The position numbers and the translations under genes are program-made. A stretch of DNA of 36,716 bases from an uncultured Clostridia bacterium (lineage in GTDB: Bacteria > Bacillota > Clostridia > Oscillospirales > Butyricicoccaceae). The notes under the pieces were generated by a model. It ran no database searches, was not told the DNA's origin, and was given only the letters and a program-made list of their open reading frames with translations. The stretch lies in contig CAJUSB010000021.1 in the NCBI GenBank assembly GCA_910589115.1, positions 1 to 36,716 of the forward strand, in the 5' to 3' direction. This document shows, piece by piece, positions 29,516 to 36,716 of the stretch; the stretch's first letter is position 1, and each line of letters starts with the position of its first letter.

Positions 29516-30853
29516 ATGTTTTCATTGAGCAAGTTCTTTTCCGCATACGGGGACTCCCTGATAGGACATCTGGCACTGGCAGCCTATCTGATGGCCGTGA
29601 CAGACGAACGGGCCGTGTGCAAGCGGCTGAAAAAATTGCCGCCCCTGCTGCTGTCTCCGCTCTTTGGTATGCTGCTTTCTATGGGACTGTATGCTGTGCC
29701 AGCATTGCAAATGGTTCAGTATACGATTTTTTCTTTCTCTATTCTTATCATGTGCACCTTTTGGGTGCAGTGGGCATGGTCGCTCGGGTTTTGGCGGGCC
29801 TTTGCCTCCACCTGCATGGCAGGTGTTTTTCAGGTGGCCGATTCTACACTGTCCATGATGTTGTTTTGCTCCCTCCCAACGGAAGGGACGTTTCCGTTTG
29901 CAGCATCCGCACTGCTGCATCTTGCCGTCAGCATTGCCACGGCCCTGCTGCTCTGCAAGCTGCGCTTTGGCGCGTGGTTCCGGCTGCTGTTGGATGGCGA
30001 AACTGCACCACGCCAGACCGCGCTTCTGCTGTTCGCTCTGGAAATGGTCATGGAGCTGCTTCTTTTCCTGTTAAACAGCATCCCGTCTCATTTGCTGGTC
30101 ATTTACTATTTGCTGGTCGTTTCTATGGTAGTGCTTATGACCGCGCTGGTGATTTATCTGGCGCAGCGGTTGGATGCCGCCCGAAAAATACAGGCGCAGC
30201 AGGATGTCATCGCCCAACAGCAGCTCTATGAGCAGGATTTGGAAACCATCCGCCGCGAAGTGCGCGCATTCCGCCACGACTATAAAAACATCCTGGCGGG
30301 CTTGTCCCATCAGGCCGGAGAGGGCGAACTGGAAGGGCTGCGCCGCACACTGTCCGAGCTGGACGCCGGGTTTGACCGGCGCCTTGGACGGAAAATCCAA
30401 GCATGTACTCAAATCGGAAATCTGCAAATCCCCGAGGTTCGCAGCCTGCTTTTAAGCAAACTTACCGCCATGCGTGAGAAGGGTGTAGAGTACCATTTAG
30501 AGGTGCTTTATCCTGTAACGGGCGTACATATGGATGTATGGGATTTTGTCCGCTGCCTGGGCATTCTGATCGACAATGCTGTGGAAGCCGCGATGGACAC
30601 AGAACAGCCTTGGGTGGAGGTCGTGCTGCTGGCGCAGGACGAAAGGCTGTTTCTGCGAGTGTCCAACCCTTACACAAACGCCCTCGACCCCGGAAAAATG
30701 TGGAACGAGGGCTGCTCCTCAAAAGGGGCTGGCCGGGGAATGGGGTTATCCAGCTATCAGCACATCCTGATGAATTACTCTAATGCTTCTCCATATACCA
30801 GCTGGGCGCACGGCGTATTTGTTCAGGAGCTGACGTTGGAGGATAAGGCATGA
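29516..30853 (+). CDS. AgrC-like sensor histidine kinase (GHKL)
   Basis: A 445-residue kinase. Residues 1-215 contain about six hydrophobic membrane segments, as in AgrC/ComD peptide receptors. A coiled-coil linker follows (about 218-250). The phospho-accepting H254 lies in AFRHDYKNIL, the HDxxN box of this family. The ATPase has the N box LIDNAVEAAM (N354) and the glycine lid KGAGRGMGL (403-411). No extracellular folded domain is present, so a membrane-embedded ligand such as a cyclic peptide is likely. The ATG at 29516 has only a weak GAAAGAG upstream. The response regulator overlaps its last four bases. No AgrB or AgrD gene is in the window. Confidence 0.88.
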   Translation: MFSLSKFFSAYGDSLIGHLALAAYLMAVTDERAVCKRLKKLPPLLLSPLFGMLLSMGLYAVPALQMVQYTIFSFSILIMCTFWVQWAWSLGFWRAFASTCMAGVFQVADSTLSMMLFCSLPTEGTFPFAASALLHLAVSIATALLLCKLRFGAWFRLLLDGETAPRQTALLLFALEMVMELLLFLLNSIPSHLLVIYYLLVVSMVVLMTALVIYLAQRLDAARKIQAQQDVIAQQQLYEQDLETIRREVRAFRHDYKNILAGLSHQAGEGELEGLRRTLSELDAGFDRRLGRKIQACTQIGNLQIPEVRSLLLSKLTAMREKGVEYHLEVLYPVTGVHMDVWDFVRCLGILIDNAVEAAMDTEQPWVEVVLLAQDERLFLRVSNPYTNALDPGKMWNEGCSSKGAGRGMGLSSYQHILMNYSNASPYTSWAHGVFVQELTLEDKA

Positions 30854-31587
30854 TCGGGATTTATCTTTGTGATGATGAGGGTGCCATTCGCTGCCAGATT
30901 CAAACTGCCCTGGAGAAAAAAATTGTTGTGGAAAACTACGATATGAACATCGTGTGCAGCACAGCCAACGCACAGGAACTGCTGAATACAGTGGAAAACG
31001 GTAAACAGGGTATTTACTTTCTGGACGTGGATTTGAAGGATAAGGATTGGGACGGCTTCCGGCTGGGCTGTGAGATCCGGCGGCGTGACCCTCACGGTAC
31101 GCTGATTTTTATTACCAGCTATGGCGACCTGGCTTGGCGCACATTCCAATATCATTTGGAGGCGTTTGACTACATTGTCAAAGGGACATCACCGGTTGGA
31201 GCATCAGCGGCACGGTGCCTGGATGAGATATACACCCGTCTGCTGGCAGCGCGTCAGGGTCCGGCAGAGACATTCACCCTGCGAACAGGCGATATTGTGC
31301 GTCATGTGCCTTTATGTGATATTCTTTTCTTTGAAACAGCCTCCACGCCTCACCATGTTTTTCTCCATACGTCCGGCAGCCGGATGGATTTTCTCGGTAG
31401 TCTTGCGGAATTAGAAATGCAGCTGGGAGAACCATTTATCCGCACGCACCGGGCTTATTTGGTCGCGGCAGATAAGATAGAAGCTGTAGATTTGAAACAC
31501 AACAGGCTGTGGGTCGGTGGTCAGGAATGCCTGCTTTCCCGCACCGGAAAAGCTGCACTGCGCAAAAAACTGGGAGAACGGCCCTGA
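30850..31587 (+). CDS. LytTR-family response regulator (AgrA-like)
   Basis: A 245-residue regulator with a receiver domain (1-125; acidic pair D8/D9, phospho-acceptor D59 in YFLDVDL, T/S site in FITSYGD, lysine in DYIVKG) and a LytTR DNA-binding domain (about 140-240; FETASTPHHVFLHT, FIRTHRAYLVAADKIEAVD). It pairs with the kinase immediately upstream: the ATGA overlap couples their translation. GAGGATAAGG serves as ribosome-binding site. LytTR proteins bind pairs of imperfect direct repeats upstream of target promoters; none was identified here. The terminator stem starts inside the last eight codons. Confidence 0.92.
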   Translation: MIGIYLCDDEGAIRCQIQTALEKKIVVENYDMNIVCSTANAQELLNTVENGKQGIYFLDVDLKDKDWDGFRLGCEIRRRDPHGTLIFITSYGDLAWRTFQYHLEAFDYIVKGTSPVGASAARCLDEIYTRLLAARQGPAETFTLRTGDIVRHVPLCDILFFETASTPHHVFLHTSGSRMDFLGSLAELEMQLGEPFIRTHRAYLVAADKIEAVDLKHNRLWVGGQECLLSRTGKAALRKKLGERP

Positions 31588-31605
31588 TTCCTTCTCCCAG
31601 TTTTT
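31565..31605 (+). terminator. Terminator overlapping the response regulator 3' end
   Basis: Perfect 14-bp stem AAAAACTGGGAGAA (31565-31578) / TTCTCCCAGTTTTT (31592-31605), 13-nt loop. The left arm is within the coding sequence (KKLGE codons), and the stop codon lies in the loop. Confidence 0.9.
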
Positions 31606-31637
31606 ATCCCGTGAGTGCTGCAAATTACCGTTTTGTC

Positions 31638-31720
31638 CGCCTACGCGGCGGGCGGTCTTCCGCAGACAGCGCCAGAGGGACGAGTCCCTCTGGACTCCCT
31701 TCCATCGCCTGCGGGCGGGA
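31638..31720 (-). repeat. Family A repeat copy A7
   Basis: Minus-oriented full copy with the perfect central stem, between the two-component terminator and the feo promoter. Confidence 0.85.
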
Positions 31721-31753
31721 CAGGGGACGCAGGGGAGGCTGCCAAAATTGGGT

Positions 31754-31782
31754 TTGACATTTGTCTCTTTATCGCCTACAAT
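31754..31782 (+). promoter_or_regulatory. Promoter of feoAB
   Basis: TTGACA (31754-31759), 17 bp, TACAAT (31777-31782): one mismatch from consensus, 38 bp before the feoA start. Confidence 0.82.
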
Positions 31783-31792
31783 TAGTGTAGGC
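31774..31792 (+). promoter_or_regulatory. Operator dyad over the feoAB -10 box
   Basis: GCCTACA-ATTAG-TGTAGGC is a perfect 7-5-7 dyad that covers the -10 hexamer and the expected start. Placement fits a repressor, most plausibly an iron-responsive DtxR-family or Fur-type protein, but the sequence does not clearly match a published consensus that I can state. Confidence 0.6.
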
Positions 31793-31820
31793 AAACTGCG
31801 CCTTATGGAAGGGGAACCCT

Positions 31821-32051
31821 ATGAAAAATCTCGCTGCATTAAAGCCCGGGGAATCGGGTATCGTACAAAGCCTGACCGCCGAGGGAGCGGTTAAACACCA
31901 TTTCCTAGACCTCGGCATCACAAAGGGCGTTCGGGTCACAGTGGAACGGATTGCACCGTTCGGCGACCCGATTGCGGTTCGGCTGCGCGGCTACAGCCTT
32001 TCCCTGCGCCGAGAAGAAGCCGCCAAAATCTGTTTGGAGGGTGAACCATGA
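31821..32051 (+). CDS. feoA: Ferrous iron transport protein A
   Basis: A 76-residue SH3-fold FeoA, the small cytoplasmic partner of FeoB. Family pattern: L-KPGESG.V, then HHFLDLGITKGVRVTVERIAPFGDPIAVRLRGYSLSLRREEA. The length is typical. The ATG at 31821 follows AAGGGG. Its stop overlaps the feoB start as ATGA. It is the first gene of the unit behind the promoter and dyad at 31754-31792. Confidence 0.93.
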   Translation: MKNLAALKPGESGIVQSLTAEGAVKHHFLDLGITKGVRVTVERIAPFGDPIAVRLRGYSLSLRREEAAKICLEGEP

Positions 32052-34057
32052 ATCATACAATCGCAATCATCGGCAATCCAAACAGCGGCAAAACAACACT
32101 GTTTAATCGTCTGACCGGCTCTAATCAGCACGTCGGCAACTGGCCCGGCGTTACCGTAGACCGGAAAACCGGCCATATTGTATATCATAACCATACCATT
32201 GATGTAGTTGATCTGCCGGGAATTTATTCCCTGTCGCCCTTCACACAGGAGGAAATGATTGCGCGGGAATATGTCCTTTCAGATGAGCCGGACGGCATCT
32301 TGAATATCGTCGATGCAACCAATATCGAACGGAACCTGTACCTGACCATGCAGTTGATTGCACTCGGACTGCCTATGGTGATCGCACTCAATTTTATTGA
32401 CGACTGCCGTGCGCAGGGCATTGAAATTGACTGCGGCGCACTCTCCGACACGCTCGGCGTGCGCGTCATACCGATTTCTGCGCGTAAGGGCGAAAACATG
32501 GACGAACTGATACAGACTGTCGCCGAAAACCTGAAAAAACCGCTGCGTCAGCCTGCGTATCTGCACGGGGTCGGCGCAGCAGTCAGCCGGGTAGCGCGGG
32601 CACTGGAAGAAACCGGCCTGCGGCAGGAAAGCCTGCCCTTTTATGCCCTCAAACTGCTGGAAGGAGACAGCCATGTGCAGGAGCATGTTGCGCTTCCGCC
32701 GTCAGTGCGGCAGACACTGGAAACGACAGCGGCAGCCCTTTCCAGCCACGGCAGTGAGGATAATGAAATGATCCTCGCGGATGCACTCTATGACTTTATT
32801 GAGGAAGCTGTACGCCGTGCGGTAAAACGTCCGGCACAGCCTGTCCTGACACGCACCGAACGCCTTGACCGCTTCATCATCAATAAATGGCTTGCACTGC
32901 CAATCTTTGCCTGTCTGATGGTGCTGATGTTTTGGGCAACCTTTGGCCCAGTCGGCAGCTTTTTTGCCGATATATTGGAAACGCTGATTACAGGTATGCT
33001 CGTGCCCGCTGTGCAGGCCGGGCTCCGGTCTGCCGGTGCTTCCGCGTGGGTGACCGGCCTGGTCTGTGACGGCGTACTGGGCGGCGTTGGCAGCGTAGTG
33101 AGTTTCCTGCCGCAAATTATTATCCTGTTCTTTTTCCTCTCCCTGCTGGAGGATACCGGTTACCTGGCCCGTATCGCTTTCATTATGGATACCCTCCTGC
33201 GGCGGATCGGACTCTCCGGTAAATCATTTGTCCCGATGCTGATGGGCTTCGGCTGTACAACGCCAGCAGTTATGGCTGCACGCACAATGGAGAACGAAAA
33301 AGACCGCCGTATGACCATTATGCTGACGCCGTTCATGTCCTGCGGCGCAAAACTGCCGGTTTATGCGCTGTTTGCAGGGGCACTGTTCCCGCAGTGTGCG
33401 AGCTTCGTGATCATCAGCCTGTACGTGTTAGGGATACTCGTAGGTATCTTTGCAGGCTGGCTGCTTAAAAAAACAATATTCCGCGGGGTTTCCTCCGGCT
33501 TCGTGTTGGAGCTGCCGCCGTACCGTCTGCCTACCGTGCGCGGCACGCTGCAAAATATGTGGGAGAAAGCAAAGGATTTCCTTACGAAAGCCGGTACAAT
33601 TATTTTCGTCATGAGCATCGTTATCTGGCTGCTGCAAAACTTTACGCCCACCCTGCAAACCGCTGCTGATTCCTCCGACAGTATACTCGGTATGTTCGGG
33701 CAGTTTATCGCACCGGTATTCGCGCCGCTGGGCTTCGGCGAATGGCGTGCGTCGGTTTCCATCCTGACCGGTATCATCGCAAAGGAAGCTGTCGTCTCCA
33801 CGATGAGTGTGCTTTACGGGGTTGACCTGAGTGCGCTCGGTGGGCTGCTGACTTCGGTATTCACGCCGGTCGCAGCCTATGCGTTCCTGGTATTTATCCT
33901 GCTGTATATGCCGTGTATGTCCGCTTTTGCAACCATCCGGCGCGAGATGGGCGGCTGGAAATGGGCCGCCGGGGCCGCTGCATTCCAAACGGTGCTGGCA
34001 TGGGTGGTTTCCTTCCTGGTGTACCAGTGCGGCAGCTTTCTTTTCCACATTATTTAA
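32048..34057 (+). CDS. feoB: Ferrous iron transporter B
   Basis: A 669-residue FeoB, the GTP-dependent ferrous iron permease of the inner membrane. The N-terminal G domain has G1 GNPNSGKTT (9-17), G2 NWPGVTVD, G3 DLPGIYSLSP and G4 NFID. The G4 motif departs slightly from the usual NxxD-with-Met form but keeps N and D. A helical GDI-like spacer runs about 165-270. The membrane part has two Gate repeats with LPQIIILFFFLSLLEDTGYLAR, GFGCTTPAVMAARTMENE and MLTPFMSCGAKLPVYALFAG. The ATG overlaps feoA; GGAGGGTG is the ribosome-binding site. No feoC follows. The transporter fits an anaerobic lifestyle. Confidence 0.96.
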   Translation: MNHTIAIIGNPNSGKTTLFNRLTGSNQHVGNWPGVTVDRKTGHIVYHNHTIDVVDLPGIYSLSPFTQEEMIAREYVLSDEPDGILNIVDATNIERNLYLTMQLIALGLPMVIALNFIDDCRAQGIEIDCGALSDTLGVRVIPISARKGENMDELIQTVAENLKKPLRQPAYLHGVGAAVSRVARALEETGLRQESLPFYALKLLEGDSHVQEHVALPPSVRQTLETTAAALSSHGSEDNEMILADALYDFIEEAVRRAVKRPAQPVLTRTERLDRFIINKWLALPIFACLMVLMFWATFGPVGSFFADILETLITGMLVPAVQAGLRSAGASAWVTGLVCDGVLGGVGSVVSFLPQIIILFFFLSLLEDTGYLARIAFIMDTLLRRIGLSGKSFVPMLMGFGCTTPAVMAARTMENEKDRRMTIMLTPFMSCGAKLPVYALFAGALFPQCASFVIISLYVLGILVGIFAGWLLKKTIFRGVSSGFVLELPPYRLPTVRGTLQNMWEKAKDFLTKAGTIIFVMSIVIWLLQNFTPTLQTAADSSDSILGMFGQFIAPVFAPLGFGEWRASVSILTGIIAKEAVVSTMSVLYGVDLSALGGLLTSVFTPVAAYAFLVFILLYMPCMSAFATIRREMGGWKWAAGAAAFQTVLAWVVSFLVYQCGSFLFHII

Positions 34058-34081
34058 CGATCCCCAGAGGAGTAAAAATAC

Positions 34082-34858
34082 ATGAATATTAAACTGATTG
34101 CCGCCGATCTGGACGGCACGTTGCTGGACAGTCAAAAGCAGCTTTCGCCTAATCTGCCTGCGCTGCTGCGGGAGCTGCGGGCAAAGGGAATCCGCTTTGC
34201 ACCCGCTTCGGGACGACAGTATTATAATGTGCTTGCACTGTTCGGCGATGAAAACATGACCTATATTGCAGAAAACGGTGCAATGGTATTTGAAAACGGC
34301 CGCTGCCTGTTTGCGGATGAACTGCCGCGCAGCCTTCTGCGTGAGGCGACCGCGCTTGTGCGGACGCTGCCAAACGCTTATGCAATTCTCGCGGGTGAGC
34401 ACTCGGCATGGTGTGAGGATGACGAACCTGTTTTCAACGAAAATGCAGCGATGTATTATGCCAGACTGAGGCGGGTTCCCAATCTGGACGAGGTTGACGA
34501 CCGCATCTGCAAAATTGCCGTATTTGAGCGCGGGAACGCCGAACACGGCTGCTGGCCAGCCTTGCAGGCACTCAGCGGAGAAGCTCAGGTTGTACTCTCC
34601 GGTGCGGACTGGGTCGATCTGATGAACCCAGGCGTAAACAAAGGCGGCGCAATCCGCCAGCTGTGCCAAAAGCTGGGCATTTCCCCTGATGAATGCATGG
34701 CATTCGGCGACTATCTGAACGACCGCGAAATGCTGGAAGCCGTAACCCATTCCTTCGCAATGGCGAACGCGCATCCCGAAATCCAGGCAGTATGCCGCTA
34801 TCAAGCGCCCTCAAACGATGAGGACGGCGTTGTCCGTGCTATCCGCAATTTTTTATAA
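34082..34858 (+). CDS. Cof-type HAD-IIB hydrolase
   Basis: A 258-residue haloacid-dehalogenase phosphatase with motif I ADLDGTLLDS (nucleophile D9, acid D11), motif II ASGR, the class IIB cap in the middle (about 85-180), motif III lysine in NPGVNKGGAI and motif IV FGDYLNDREML. Related enzymes dephosphorylate sugar phosphates or FMN; the substrate is not predictable. The ATG at 34082 follows AGAGGAG and lies 24 bp after feoB, so it may be read through from the feo promoter. No separate promoter or clear terminator was seen; a repeat cluster follows. Confidence 0.9.
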   Translation: MNIKLIAADLDGTLLDSQKQLSPNLPALLRELRAKGIRFAPASGRQYYNVLALFGDENMTYIAENGAMVFENGRCLFADELPRSLLREATALVRTLPNAYAILAGEHSAWCEDDEPVFNENAAMYYARLRRVPNLDEVDDRICKIAVFERGNAEHGCWPALQALSGEAQVVLSGADWVDLMNPGVNKGGAIRQLCQKLGISPDECMAFGDYLNDREMLEAVTHSFAMANAHPEIQAVCRYQAPSNDEDGVVRAIRNFL

Positions 34859-34875
34859 TGCTGCTTTGCCGTTCT

Positions 34876-35062
34876 GCCAGAGGGCGCTGCCCTCTGGACT
34901 CCCGGCGGGCTCCGCCCTGCACCCGCTGGGGCTTCCGCCCCAGACCCCAAGCTGCTAACGCAGCTTTTTTTTCGCTGCGGCGGGGACGGGGGATTTTGGG
35001 TGCACTCACAGCCGTTGCTGCACTCTGCCCGCCCCGCCAAAAGGCAAGCGGGGCGGGCGGTA
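34876..35062 (-). repeat. Composite repeat cluster: family A (A8) and family B fragment
   Basis: 34876-34905 carries a family A stem CCAGAGGGC-GCT-GCCCTCTGG, another compensated variant. Then come GCGGGCTCCGCCCTGCACCCGC, a GGGGCTTCCGCCCC hairpin and an AGCTGC..GCAGCT stem with T8 (34964-34971), which could end the feo/HAD transcript. 34972-35062 is a degraded family B copy. No gene is seen. Confidence 0.65.
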
Positions 35063-35232
35063 CGCTTTAGCGCAATTCTCTTTTACAAATTCCAAAGGTC
35101 TCTCTTTGAATATAAATTCTTTTACCCGTATTATGATTTGCTCGGTTTACACACCCGCCTTTTTGTTGCTGCCTGTTTTGAACCTGTTGCCTGTTTATTG
35201 AAACTGTCGGAAAACTTAACGTTTTTTTCATT

Positions 35233-35239
35233 TGTCGAA
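35233..35239 (+). promoter_or_regulatory. 0A box, distal, upstream of spo0A
   Basis: Perfect TGTCGAA within TTTGTCGAAAATTG. A one-mismatch copy TGTCGGA lies at 35205-35211. Confidence 0.5.
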
Positions 35240-35269
35240 AATTGTTCTTTATTTATTCTCAAAATTGGA

Positions 35270-35394
35270 GTATAATAAAAAGGGATACATATGACTCATT
35301 TTTACACGCAGATATTATATGTAACATCATTATAGCAGAGAGTAAAAAAGGCTATGCGGCAAACAATCCAAACATAGCATAATTCTTCTTTTTT
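35270..35394 (+). ncRNA. Possible short transcript upstream of spo0A
   Basis: TATAAT at 35270-35275 (only a weak TTTATT -35) is followed by a 14-codon frame (ATG 35291, TAG 35333-35335) and by a GCTATG/CATAGC hairpin (35351-35378) with a TTCTTCTTTTTT tail. This looks like a short terminated transcript or an attenuated leader before spo0A. It is speculative: the -35 box is poor and the stem is only 6 bp. Confidence 0.3.
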
Positions 35395-35482
35395 GCAAAA
35401 GCGATATCACATTGAAGTGTGCCTATAAGTGACTAATTCTTATGCCTATTGTCGGTTTCTGGAGAAAAGTTTTTCTTGAATA

Positions 35483-35489
35483 TTCGACA
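35483..35489 (-). promoter_or_regulatory. 0A box, middle, upstream of spo0A
   Basis: Perfect TGTCGAA on the minus strand, in TCTGTCGAATATT. A near match TGTCAAA (plus) lies at 35520-35526. GAAT at 35478-35481 preceded by GGAGAAAAG could be a weak sigma-H promoter, which I do not call. Confidence 0.5.
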
Positions 35490-35570
35490 GAACCATGATA
35501 TTCTTTTGTTTATAGAAAATGTCAAAAAACGACAGTCTTTGAAGCGAATGGAAGTCCAGAAGCCGGATAT

Positions 35571-35599
35571 GTGCTGTAAAAGGCAGCTTTTTACAGCAC
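35571..35599 (+). promoter_or_regulatory. Hairpin in the spo0A leader
   Basis: Perfect 11-bp stem GTGCTGTAAAA (35571-35581) / TTTTACAGCAC (35589-35599) with a 7-nt loop, 77 bp before the start codon. It has no T-run after it, so it is more likely an operator or mRNA structure than a terminator. Confidence 0.55.
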
Positions 35600-35636
35600 G
35601 GGCTGGACAAAGCCGGTCCTGATTCGCAGCAGGGAT

Positions 35637-35643
35637 TGTCGAA
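35637..35643 (+). promoter_or_regulatory. 0A box, proximal, 33 bp before spo0A
   Basis: Perfect TGTCGAA in ATTGTCGAAAATTGAA, between the leader hairpin and the ribosome-binding site. This position would suit autorepression by Spo0A. Confidence 0.55.
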
Positions 35644-35676
35644 AATTGAAAATACATAACCAAAGGGGAGACGACA

Positions 35677-36453
35677 ATGAAACTCACCGTTTTAATCGTG
35701 GATGCAGACGCCGGAAGTGCAAGGCTGGTTGCAGAGGCATTAAAAACCCATCGCCGGGTTGAACGCATTTTAACCGCATTCAAACCGGAGGACGCACGTA
35801 AAATGGCAGGCCGGGCGGATCTCATCCTGATTGATCCGCTGCTCCCGGGGATGGACGGCGCAACGCTGCTGCGCAGGATACTGGACGATGGACTGAAACC
35901 TGGCTTTATCGTTATGTCAGCGGCCTATAGCCGGGAAATGTCAGTTGCATTCTATGATCTTGGGGCGATATGCTGCCTGAATAAACCACTGGACATCGAA
36001 TACCTGTTGAATTTGATCACACAATGGAACGTAAACGAGGGAACCAGACTCGGCGGCCGGGATGCAGAGCTGGAGCGCAGAATCTCCAATTTATTATTCG
36101 AGTTGGGTATGTCGCCAATCAGCGGCTACTACTTCTGCTGTAAAGCACTCAAATGGATGCTTGCTCAAAAAGATACACGCGGACGGATCACAAAAGAGCT
36201 GTATCCATACCTCGCAGACAGTACCAGCCAATCAGCAAAACGAGTGGAACGCAATATCCGATATGCAATCGAACAAACGTGGCTGATTGGTGACCCGGAG
36301 GTGTTGGAACGCTATTTCGGTTATTCCGTCGGCCCAAACCGCAGCCGACCAAGTAATGCTGCTTTTCTGCGGACTTTGACAGAGCATCTCAGAATTGGCA
36401 GCGGGAGTAAAACCCCGCCGAAGAAAGATGTACATTTTAAGAACCAGGCGTAA
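35677..36453 (+). CDS. spo0A: Sporulation master regulator Spo0A
   Basis: A 258-residue Spo0A. Receiver domain 1-120: acidic residues D9/D11 (VDADAG, replacing the usual adjacent pair), phospho-acceptor D53 (LIDPLLPGMDG), S81, and K103 (LNKPLD). The Spo0A effector domain covers about 133-245, with ISNLLFELGMSPISGYYF, RITKELYPYLAD and the recognition helix SAKRVERNIRYAIEQTW, then FGYSVGPNRSRPSNAAFL. These match Bacillus Spo0A position by position. The ATG at 35677 follows AAAGGGGAG. spo0A usually follows spoIVB in Clostridia; here no sporulation gene is adjacent. Three perfect 0A boxes lie upstream. A second spo0A paralogue elsewhere cannot be excluded. Confidence 0.93.
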   Translation: MKLTVLIVDADAGSARLVAEALKTHRRVERILTAFKPEDARKMAGRADLILIDPLLPGMDGATLLRRILDDGLKPGFIVMSAAYSREMSVAFYDLGAICCLNKPLDIEYLLNLITQWNVNEGTRLGGRDAELERRISNLLFELGMSPISGYYFCCKALKWMLAQKDTRGRITKELYPYLADSTSQSAKRVERNIRYAIEQTWLIGDPEVLERYFGYSVGPNRSRPSNAAFLRTLTEHLRIGSGSKTPPKKDVHFKNQA

Positions 36454-36515
36454 AAAATGCGTATCCAAGAAACATACAAATAATTCCTATTTTCCCGATT
36501 TTTTGGCATAAAATC

Positions 36516-36547
36516 GACCAGCCCGCAATCCTTTTGGCGGGCTGGTC
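36516..36547 (+). terminator. Hairpin after spo0A
   Basis: Perfect 11-bp stem GACCAGCCCGC (36516-36526) / GCGGGCTGGTC (36537-36547). There is no T-run after it, so termination is uncertain; the loop resembles the AATCCTTTTG of the family B stem. Confidence 0.45.
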
Positions 36548-36589
36548 ATCGGCGTATGAACAGGTGATGCCGCACCGAATCCCCCGTCC

Positions 36590-36716
36590 CGCCCGCAGGC
36601 GAGTGGAGATGCGTCAGCATCTCGGGGCCTGGGGTGAAACCCCAGCGGGAGTCCAGAGGGCAGCGCCCTTTGGTGCTGTCCGCATAGGACGCCTCCCCGG
36701 CGAGGGGCGGGAGTCC
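36590..36716 (+). repeat. Family A repeat copy A9, cut by the window end
   Basis: Begins with CCCGCCCGCAGGCGAG. It then has inserted GAGATGCGTCAGCATCTC and CTGGGGTGAAACCCCAG hairpins, the stem CCAGAGGGC-AGC-GCCCTTTGG with a G-U pair, and CTCCCCGGCGAGGGG. It runs to the end of the window. Confidence 0.75.

Noticed and set aside
33428..34804. 458-codon minus-strand frame opposite feoB and the HAD gene
   Set aside because: It spans two real genes on the other strand and shows no recognisable domain.
36321..36509. Short minus-strand frame at the end of spo0A
   Set aside because: Overlaps the conserved Spo0A C-terminus in antisense and lacks a ribosome-binding site.
1..36716. Prophage, transposon, CRISPR array, tRNA or rRNA genes
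   Set aside because: No structural phage genes, transposase, regularly spaced repeats or RNA gene signatures were found; the two recombinases are not accompanied by other mobile-element genes.

Overview
The window looks like chromosomal DNA of a GC-rich, spore-forming, anaerobic Clostridia member, most likely an Oscillospiraceae/Ruminococcaceae-type gut bacterium. This is inferred from a Spo0A, a SigH-type sigma factor, a consensus forespore (sigma-G) promoter, a glmS ribozyme, feoAB, a PflX-type radical SAM protein and Gram-positive ribosome-binding sites. No rRNA, tRNA, CRISPR array, transposase or phage module was seen.

Layout. 1-1174: a tyrosine recombinase beside two 26-bp inverted repeats that flank a 115-bp segment carrying a -35 box, read here as an invertible promoter that currently fires leftwards out of the window. 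1605-2622: SigH-type sigma factor plus a small zinc-ribbon protein. 2993-5221: glmS behind a glmS ribozyme and promoter. 5349-7515: CHASE2 adenylate cyclase with its own promoter and terminator. 7765-11207: a VanY-type carboxypeptidase lipoprotein followed by rarA, behind an attenuator-like leader. 11387-13386: yebC, a 33-aa Gln/Asn-only-type peptide gene with a sigma-G promoter, mrnC and a thioredoxin with a CPHC active site. 13764-16982: carB. 17381-21031: purine permease and adenine deaminase. 21058-23308: an AT-richer BlaI / M56 peptidase / small exported protein operon. 23334-26082: WYL regulator, 40-aa peptide, PflX-like radical SAM enzyme and GNAT acetyltransferase, all leftward. 26167-29287: a Xer-type recombinase and a chemoreceptor whose extracytoplasmic domain carries a CZB-like zinc motif. 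29444-31605: AgrC/AgrA-like two-component pair. 31754-34858: feoA-feoB and a HAD phosphatase. 35200-36453: spo0A with a long leader containing several 0A boxes.

Genes sit between two families of dispersed GC-rich hairpin repeats. Family A (about 85 bp, nine copies or fragments) has a central stem whose changes are compensated or become G-U pairs. Family B (about 165 bp, three full copies plus fragments) contains a CGAT7/A7TCG dyad, and each full copy lies upstream of and co-oriented with a gene.

The strongest candidates for something undescribed are the invertible promoter at 29-195, the sigma-G-controlled Gln/Asn peptide at 12281-12382, the extracytoplasmic CZB-like chemoreceptor, the BlaI/M56 system with an unknown exported third protein, and the compensated family A repeats. 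Sequence similarity was judged by eye; no searches or folding programs were run.
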